A stretch of 63,624 bases of DNA. It comes from Firmicutes bacterium UBA4916 (GTDB lineage Bacteria > Bacillota > Clostridia > Tissierellales > Tepidimicrobiaceae). Each line of letters opens with the position of its first letter. Position 1 is the first letter of the stretch. The stretch spans positions 1 through 63,624 of the forward strand of contig DHBY01000046.1 in the NCBI GenBank assembly GCA_002398845.1. Reading direction: 5' to 3'. Positions 61,542-63,624 of this stretch are shown here, in pieces. Position numbers and translations under genes: made by a program. The notes under the pieces were generated by a model. The model was not told where the DNA came from. It did not search any database and saw only the letters and a program-made list of their open reading frames with translations.

Positions 61542-62864
61542 CTAAATAATACAGCCTTCTAAAGTAAAAGATTTCACTGTCTTTATCTTTACATTGACTA
61601 ATTTCCCTATCAAATCCTTTTCACCTTCAAAATGTACAAGCTTCCCAGTCCTTGTTCTTCCAGATAATACATTTTCATTGTTTTTACTAGTCTCTTCTAC
61701 TAAAACTTCAACGATTTTATCCTTATATTTAAGATTTTTTTCATAGAATATAGGATATAAAGTATCTAATAATCTCTGGAATCTTTCATGTTTTACTTCA
61801 TCAGGGATTTGGTTTTCCATATTTGCTGCAATAGTCCCCTCCCTTATGGAGTATAAAAATGTAAAAGCTGAATCATATTTGATTTTTTTAACTAAATCTA
61901 AAGTTTCATTAAAATCTTCTTCTGTTTCTCCTGGAAATCCCACTATTATATCTGTTGTTATGGCAATATCAGGTATTGCTTTTTTAATCTTATCTATCAA
62001 TAGGAGATAATCTTCTTTTGTATATTTCCTATTCATGGCTTTTAAGATCCTATTACTTCCAGATTGCACTGGTAAGTGAAGATGTTCACATACTTTATCT
62101 AAATTTGCCATCGCTTGTATTAACTCATCAGATAGATCTTTAGGATGAGATGTCATAAATCTAATTCTCTCTATTCCGTTAATCTCATTAATTTCTTCTA
62201 ATAAATTAGCAAAGGAATAATTATAATCTAAAGTTTTCCCATAAGAATTTACATTCTGTCCTAACAAGGTAATCTCTTTATATCCTTGAGATGCTAGATT
62301 TTCAACTTCTTTTAGTATGCTTTTAGGTTCCCTACTTTTCTCTCTACCCCGTGTATAAGGAACAATACAATAGGTACAGAAGTTATTGCAGCCATACATA
62401 ATATCTACAAAGGCCTTAAAAGGATACTTTCGATTAAATTCTATATCCTCCATTATTTCCCTATCATCCTCTACTATATCTACTACAGTTTTACCAGTTT
62501 GTTTATACCTATTAATAAGCTGAGGCAATTTGTATATATTGTTAGTACCAAAAATAATATCAACATGCTTATATTTAGATAGTATTATATTTCTAGCTTC
62601 TTCTCTTTGCATCATACAACCACAAACAGCAATTAAAAGATTTGGTTTTCTCCTTTTCAAATCCTTTAGTGCCCCAAGTTGTCCATATACCTTTAATTCG
62701 GCATTTTCTCTTACAAGGCAGGTATTATATATAATAAAATCACTTTCTTCCTTATCATCTGTCCATTCGTAGCCCATATTTTCTAATATCCAAGATATCT
62801 TTTCCGAATCGTGTTCATTCATTTGACAACCATGCGTTTCAATAGTATATTTTTTACTCTCCAT
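61542..62864 (-). CDS. miaB: tRNA-2-methylthio-N6-dimethylallyladenosine synthase MiaB
   Basis: A 440-residue radical-SAM methylthiotransferase acting on i6A37 of tRNA. N-terminal cluster Cys in THGCQMNEHDSEK, YNTCLVRENAE and VCGCMMQRE; SAM cluster motif CNNFCTYC near 157; TRAM domain at the C-terminus. It is the RimO paralogue (38084). First gene of the minus-strand miaB-mutS-mutL-miaA-hfq operon, with AGGAGGAGAA before the ATG. Confidence 0.97.
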   Translation of the reverse strand: MESKKYTIETHGCQMNEHDSEKISWILENMGYEWTDDKEESDFIIYNTCLVRENAELKVYGQLGALKDLKRRKPNLLIAVCGCMMQREEARNIILSKYKHVDIIFGTNNIYKLPQLINRYKQTGKTVVDIVEDDREIMEDIEFNRKYPFKAFVDIMYGCNNFCTYCIVPYTRGREKSREPKSILKEVENLASQGYKEITLLGQNVNSYGKTLDYNYSFANLLEEINEINGIERIRFMTSHPKDLSDELIQAMANLDKVCEHLHLPVQSGSNRILKAMNRKYTKEDYLLLIDKIKKAIPDIAITTDIIVGFPGETEEDFNETLDLVKKIKYDSAFTFLYSIREGTIAANMENQIPDEVKHERFQRLLDTLYPIFYEKNLKYKDKIVEVLVEETSKNNENVLSGRTRTGKLVHFEGEKDLIGKLVNVKIKTVKSFTLEGCII

Positions 62865-62897
62865 TACTTTCTCCTCCTAAAAAAACTAATCATACTT

Positions 62898-62926
62898 ATT
62901 ATAACAAAAACCTAGAAAAAAAGAAC
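62898..62926 (-). promoter_or_regulatory. Candidate promoter of the miaB operon
   Basis: On the minus strand a perfect TATAAT (62903-62898) is preceded, 16-17 bases upstream, by a weak -35 (TTCTTT or GTTCTT). Start would be about 30 bases before the miaB ATG. Confidence 0.5.
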
Positions 62927-62996
62927 CTATGAAAGATTAATATCTGTGACTATCTTTTATTTTTAAATTATGTTATCATAATGGTAGTACATATTT

Positions 62997-63025
62997 TTGA
63001 CAATTAAGGTACTATTCCTTAATTA
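62997..63025 (+). promoter_or_regulatory. Promoter with overlapping 8-bp inverted repeat before the last gene
   Basis: TTGACA (62997-63002) is followed after 17 bases by TAATTA (63020-63025). AATTAAGG (63002-63009) and CCTTAATT (63017-63024) form an inverted repeat across the spacer, an operator-like placement. Confidence 0.5.
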
Positions 63026-63049
63026 AGCCATCTTAAAGGAGGTTATAAT

Positions 63050-63624
63050 ATGGAATTTTCTAAAAGAATTTTAGCTATGCAAGAATCCCCTATCAGAAAA
63101 TTAGTTCCGGTAGCAGATGAGGTTAAAAAGAAAGGCAAAAAAGTTTATCATTTAAACATTGGGCAACCTGATATTAGGACACCTAGAGAGTTTTTTGAAC
63201 CAATTAAAAACTATGAAAAAGATGTATTAGCTTATGCTCATTCCCAAGGGGTTACTGAACTGATTAATAGTTTAGTTAAATACTATGAAAAACATAATAT
63301 CCATTTTGACAAGGATGAAATCATAGTTACTAACGGAGGTAGTGAGGCTCTTATTTTTGCACTTATCGCATCTTGTGATCATGGAGATGAAGTACTTATT
63401 CCTGAACCCTTTTATACAAACTATAATGGATTTGGAAGCATGGCAGGTATAAATGTAGTACCTATCACTACTAAAGCTGAAAATGGTTTCCACTTGCCAA
63501 AGAAAGATGAAATAGTAAAACTAATTACTCCTAAAACTAAAGCAATTTTAATATCAAACCCTGGTAATCCTACAGGTGCAGTATATACAAAAGATGAGAT
63601 GTGGATCTATGTCAATATTTTGGA
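63050..63624 (+). CDS. Pyridoxal-phosphate-dependent aminotransferase, N-terminal part
   Basis: The first 191 codons of a fold-type I aminotransferase cut by the window edge. MEFSKRILAMQESPIRKLVP opens the protein, followed by NIGQPDIRTP, VTNGGSEALIFA, PEPFYTNYNGF and SNPGNPTGAVYTKDEM. The PLP lysine lies beyond the edge. AAGGAGG lies 8 bases before the ATG. The N-terminus differs clearly from the aminotransferase at 49401 (GQPDIRTP versus GEPDFNTP), so it is a different subgroup. Confidence 0.88.
   Translation, partial: MEFSKRILAMQESPIRKLVPVADEVKKKGKKVYHLNIGQPDIRTPREFFEPIKNYEKDVLAYAHSQGVTELINSLVKYYEKHNIHFDKDEIIVTNGGSEALIFALIASCDHGDEVLIPEPFYTNYNGFGSMAGINVVPITTKAENGFHLPKKDEIVKLITPKTKAILISNPGNPTGAVYTKDEMWIYVNIL

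Noticed and set aside
63050..63624. Truncated aminotransferase as a pseudogene
   Set aside because: The frame is open to the last base; it is simply cut by the window edge.
1..63624. CRISPR arrays, tRNA or rRNA genes, insertion sequences
   Set aside because: All gaps over about 100 bases were read; no spaced direct repeats, cloverleaf-like sequence or transposase was seen.

Overview
The window is a gene-dense, AT-rich (about 30% GC by eye) chromosomal segment of a motile, Gram-positive anaerobe of the Clostridia/Tissierellia type. This rests on several observations: Bacillus/Clostridium-type gene order, PolC-type DNA polymerase III, strong GGAGG ribosome sites, many TTG/GTG starts, Gram-positive LexA boxes, and endosporulation-associated genes (spoVS, a YlmC/YmxH protein, FtsK/SpoIIIE, TepA). 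No tRNA, rRNA, CRISPR array, prophage or intact insertion sequence was seen.

Layout. 1-9122: the end of a flagellar/chemotaxis operon (flhF 3' end, flhG, PilZ protein, cheB, cheA, cheW, cheC, cheD, fliA/sigD, a FapA/DUF342 protein, a Lys-rich small protein, a SwrB-like membrane protein). 9145-20049: translation, envelope and isoprenoid block (rpsB, tsf, pyrH, frr, uppS, cdsA, rseP, ispG, polC). 20050-29945: the rimP-nusA-rnpM-infB-rbfA-nrnA-truB-ribF-rpsO-pnp translation/RNA block. 30074-41189: polysaccharide deacetylase, M16 protease, dut, ymxH-like, dapG, tepA, uppP, ftsK, rimO, pgsA, cinA. 41217-45761: recA with its own SOS promoter, followed by an unusual operon: a Mre11/SbcD-like phosphoesterase and a Rad50/SbcC-like ATPase split over three short genes. 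45790-51421: rny, spoVS, PHP protein, PadR regulator, aminotransferase, ThiF-like protein. 51422-52105: the only long non-coding stretch. 52106-55691: tyrosine recombinase, a divergent yneA-lexA pair with three LexA boxes between them, and a convergent PLP lyase. 55765-62864 (minus strand): miaB-mutS-mutL-miaA-hfq. 63050-end: 5' part of another aminotransferase.

How they work together. The left end controls flagellar placement, motor output and chemotactic adaptation. The middle is housekeeping translation, RNA decay, membrane lipid and cell-wall lipid-carrier supply. The right half is strongly weighted to genome maintenance: recA, lexA and yneA share LexA operators, and next to them lie a split Mre11/Rad50-like complex, a Xer-type recombinase and mutSL.

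Most interesting items: the three-piece Rad50-like operon broken at the zinc hook; the yneA-lexA intergenic SOS switch and the recA operator; a CheB that keeps only the first strand of its receiver domain; rny apparently starting at ATT, downstream of an orphan promoter-terminator unit; absence of dxr and of the ylxQ gene from otherwise conserved operons; a 21-bp perfect palindrome before the recombinase; and structured leaders, with tiny reading frames, before rpsB and rimP.
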